Shown: one piece after another, positions 14,024-15,976 of the stretch
Numbering within the stretch: the stretch's first letter is position 1
Layout of the letters: every line of letters begins with the position of its first letter
Assembly: GCA_021799405.1 (NCBI GenBank)
Contig: JAJZAL010000113.1
Coordinates: forward strand, 1 to 15,976
Reading direction: 5' to 3'
DNA from: Acidobacteriota bacterium
GTDB lineage: Bacteria; Acidobacteriota; Terriglobia; Terriglobales; Acidobacteriaceae
Length of the DNA stretch: 15,976 nucleotides
The notes under the pieces: generated by a model
What the model was told of the DNA's origin: nothing
Seen by the model: the letters and a program-made list of their open reading frames with translations, nothing else
The model's database searches: none
Position numbers and translations under genes: made by a program

Positions 14024-14167
14024 GTGGTTGCTGATCCTTCATCCCCGGAAGTGTATCCACCGTATCCTGGAACGTGGCAGGAGTTTCATTCCTGGTTTGC
14101 CGATGAGCAGGCCTGTGCGGCGTATCTTGAGCGGTTGCGGTGGCCAATAGATTTAGCCTCTCTATAA
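14024..14167 (+). pseudogene. N-terminal remnant of an IS1595-type transposase
   Basis: From a GTG at 14024, 47 codons read VADPSSPEVYPPYPGTW, then QEFHSWFADEQACAAYLERL-RWP, then a short unrelated tail and TAA. The second part closely resembles the start of IS1595/ISXO2-family transposases, in which an F-x-D-E-x-A-C-x-x-YL-x-x-L-R-W-P segment directly precedes a CPxC zinc ribbon. Here the homology stops at RWP; neither the zinc ribbon nor the DDE catalytic domain follows. There is no clear ribosome-binding site and no terminal inverted repeat was recognised. It marks past transposition at the right edge of the sulfur block. The reverse-strand ORF over this region is a shadow. Confidence 0.65.
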
Positions 14168-14243
14168 AATAGTTAGTGCACATGCACGGACGAGAAGAAC
14201 GCATCCCGCTCCAAACCCATTCGGATCCATCGGAGGTGATTTT

Positions 14244-15509
14244 ATGCGAAATAAGATAAATCGGCGGGCTTTTCTGCACGCGATTGCAGTGCTGTCAGCG
14301 TCAATGATTGGCCGCAAGGCCATGGCCACTTCTGCTCCAAACAAGGGTGCTTCGTGGAGTGGAAAGATCAAGGGCTTGGGCGAGAGTGGGAATGTATACG
14401 AAGAGCTTGGATTAACCACTGTGATCAACGGTCAAGGGACCATGACCTACCTTGGGGGATCGTTGATGCGGCCGGAGGCGGAAGCGGTCATGAAGCTCGC
14501 CGCGTTGCACTTCGTCAATATTAACGATCTGGAGGCCGCAGCAGGGAAACGTATCGCCGAAATGCTCAAGCTGCCGCAAGGCTACAGCGCACTCGTCACT
14601 TCCGGAGCTGCATCCGCCATTCAAAATGGCTACTCGGGAATTCTGACCGGGAGCAATGAGACATATATCAAACAGATTCCGGACCTCACGGGACTCAAGT
14701 CAGAGGTCATCATTCAGAAAGCGCATCGCAGTCCATGGAACCATCAGATTCGTGCTACGGGAGTCAAGATGGTTGAGGTAGAGACGGTAGCCGATGTGCA
14801 CAACGCCATCCGTGAGCGGACCGCTGCCATGCATTTTTTGAATTTGGCGGATCCAGACGGACAGATCAAGAGGGAAGAATGGTTGAAGTTGGCTCATGCG
14901 GCGAACCTTCCCGCGTTCATTGACGCGGCAGCGGACACTCCGCCAAAATCGCATCTCTGGGATTACGCAAATATGGGGTACGATCTGATCTCATTCAGCG
15001 GCGGCAAAGCAATGCGGGGTCCGCAGTGTACGGGTCTGCTCATTGGTCGCCAGGAAATGATCAGCAATGCTCTTCTGAATATGAGCCCCAACGAGGATAC
15101 GCTGGGTCGCCCAACTAAAGTTGGTAAAGAAGAGATTGTTGGCATGCTGAAAACGTTGGAGCTTTATTTGGCTGAAGATGAGCAAGCCCTTGCAAAAGAG
15201 CAGTGGGGACAGCTAGATGCGATTGCGAACAGGGTCACTAAAATCGCGGGAGTTACGGTGACTCGACACGTTCCGGAGATCGCGAATAATTTTCCAACTA
15301 TCCAGATCCATCTAGATCCCAGCAAGTTTTCCATTGACGCAGGTCAGGTGAATCGAGAACTTGCGAGCATGAAGCCATCCATTGTTCTAGGTGGAGGCGG
15401 AAATCACGAGAACAGCACCATTGGAATTACTGCGATCGTGCTGCAGCCCGGACAGGATCTAATAATTGCCGATGCCTTGTCGAAGGTCTTGCGAGAGCAC
15501 CAGGTCTGA
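14244..15509 (+). CDS. Tat-exported SelA-like PLP-dependent enzyme
   Basis: A fold-type I PLP enzyme of the SelA/D-glucosaminate-6-phosphate ammonia-lyase group, not a true selenocysteine synthase by context. The 421 residues start with a twin-arginine signal (KINRRAFLHAIAVLSASMIG), so the enzyme should be exported folded with PLP bound. Family features are the start VYEELGLTTVINGQGTMTYLGG (51-72), the phosphate-binding region TSGAASAIQNG (119-129), Asp227 (FIDAAAD) and the PLP lysine Lys255 in SFSGGKAMRGPQ. The C-terminal domain runs from about 325. GGAGGTGA four bases before the ATG is an excellent ribosome-binding site. A paralogue starts 46 bp downstream. The substrate is unknown; amino sugars or amino acids producing enamines would fit the exported RidA protein at 4015. 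Confidence 0.88.
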   Translation: MRNKINRRAFLHAIAVLSASMIGRKAMATSAPNKGASWSGKIKGLGESGNVYEELGLTTVINGQGTMTYLGGSLMRPEAEAVMKLAALHFVNINDLEAAAGKRIAEMLKLPQGYSALVTSGAASAIQNGYSGILTGSNETYIKQIPDLTGLKSEVIIQKAHRSPWNHQIRATGVKMVEVETVADVHNAIRERTAAMHFLNLADPDGQIKREEWLKLAHAANLPAFIDAAADTPPKSHLWDYANMGYDLISFSGGKAMRGPQCTGLLIGRQEMISNALLNMSPNEDTLGRPTKVGKEEIVGMLKTLELYLAEDEQALAKEQWGQLDAIANRVTKIAGVTVTRHVPEIANNFPTIQIHLDPSKFSIDAGQVNRELASMKPSIVLGGGGNHENSTIGITAIVLQPGQDLIIADALSKVLREHQV

Positions 15510-15555
15510 CCGCAACGAATGGAGCTTGGACATAGCACGCATTAGAGGGGAATAT

Positions 15556-15976
15556 ATGACGATTCGCTATTCGCGTAGGTCCTTCTTCGCTCACGTTCAC
15601 ACCGCGTTAGCCTCAATTGGAGTCTCAACCTTGACACCCATGCACTCGTTTGGGGCGGAACTTTCACCCCATGAAAACGATGGCGTCGACTACTACGCGA
15701 AACTTGGTGTGGAGGAGATCATTAATGCGGCTGGCACCTATACCTTTCTCACGGCAGCCGTCATGCCGGAGAGCGTCCAGCTGGCAGTTGCCAGAGCCGC
15801 GAAGCATCCTGTGCGGCTGGAACAATTGCAGCTAGCCGCCGGATCCTACATGGCGAAACGTTTGCAATGTGAATCGGCCTTAGTGTCTGCCGGTGCGGCG
15901 TCCGCGCTGACACTTGGAACCGCCGCATGTGTGACAGTGGCGAATGATCAAAGCGGCGACCACATCCCGCCCCTTA
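15556..15976 (+). CDS. second Tat-exported SelA-like PLP enzyme, cut by the window end
   Basis: The frame is open from the ATG at 15556 to the window edge (140 codons seen). It begins with a twin-arginine signal (IRYSRRSFFAHVHTALASIG) and continues DYYAKLGVEEIINAAGTYTF (about 46-65), the same entry motif as its neighbour, then RLEQLQLAAGSYMAKRL and ESALVSAGAASALTLGTAAC, the phosphate-binding region. AGAGGGG five bases upstream supports the start. It is clearly a diverged paralogue of the gene at 14244; the PLP lysine region lies beyond the window. Two tandem paralogues may form a hetero-oligomer or act on different substrates. Co-transcription with the preceding gene is likely given the 46-bp gap. 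Confidence 0.85.
   Translation, partial: MTIRYSRRSFFAHVHTALASIGVSTLTPMHSFGAELSPHENDGVDYYAKLGVEEIINAAGTYTFLTAAVMPESVQLAVARAAKHPVRLEQLQLAAGSYMAKRLQCESALVSAGAASALTLGTAACVTVANDQSGDHIPPL

Noticed and set aside
14176..14187. GTGCA-CA-TGCAC palindrome upstream of the first SelA-like gene
   Set aside because: Arms of five bases are too short to separate from chance, and there is no matching copy near the other Tat genes.
13983..14279. 98-codon minus-strand ORF
   Set aside because: It overlaps the transposase remnant and the start of the SelA-like gene, both on the plus strand, and shows no domain.
1..15976. CRISPR arrays, tRNA or rRNA genes
   Set aside because: No regularly spaced direct repeats, cloverleaf-like or rRNA-like sequences were noticed on either strand.

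Overview
The window looks like chromosomal DNA of an acidobacterium-like bacterium (inference). Gene style, strong third-position GC, full-length class I fumarase, Tat-exported PLP and Rid proteins, and a TumA-like regulator all fit; no rRNA or other taxonomic marker is present. Layout: (1) 1-2600, minus strand: a small membrane protein, a solitary TumA-like HTH protein with a dyad operator, and class I fumarate hydratase. (2) 2660-3830: a recombination scar. The 5' end of what looks like a conjugative-transfer ATPase gene and a small companion ORF (minus strand) abut a mutarotase-like gene that has lost its N-terminal half (plus strand). (3) 3900-5010: a Tat-exported RidA-family protein, then a large imperfect palindrome and a decayed NarL/FixJ regulator carrying two compensating frameshifts. 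(4) 5275-6711: a sigma-54 enhancer-binding protein (EBP). Its 3' flank holds a dyad enhancer-like site, two -24/-12-like elements and three consecutive hairpins.

(5) 7034-13876, the centre of interest: one collinear gene set arsR - tusA - mvhD-like - short hdrA (QmoA-like) - long hdrA (QmoB-like, lacking the MvhD domain) - small winged-helix gene - QmoC-like membrane subunit - dsrE2-like, closed by an intrinsic terminator at 13944-13978. It resembles a QmoABC/heterodisulfide-reductase module in which the MvhD part is a free-standing protein, bracketed by two sulfur-carrier proteins (TusA and DsrE2). The first gene is an ArsR repressor whose Cys34 sits where BigR/SqrR/sHdrR-type persulfide sensors have a sensing cysteine. 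No hdrB, hydrogenase, aprAB, sat or dsrAB occurs in the window. The likely picture is a membrane-bound redox complex exchanging electrons between the quinone pool and sulfur bound to TusA/DsrE2, or an unknown thiol/disulfide couple, under control of an EBP and a sulfur-responsive repressor.

(6) 13980-15976: an N-terminal remnant of an IS1595-type transposase, then two tandem Tat-exported SelA-like PLP enzymes, the second cut by the window edge. The exported RidA protein on the far side of the sulfur block is a natural partner for them, so the sulfur block may have been inserted between functionally linked genes; this is inference.
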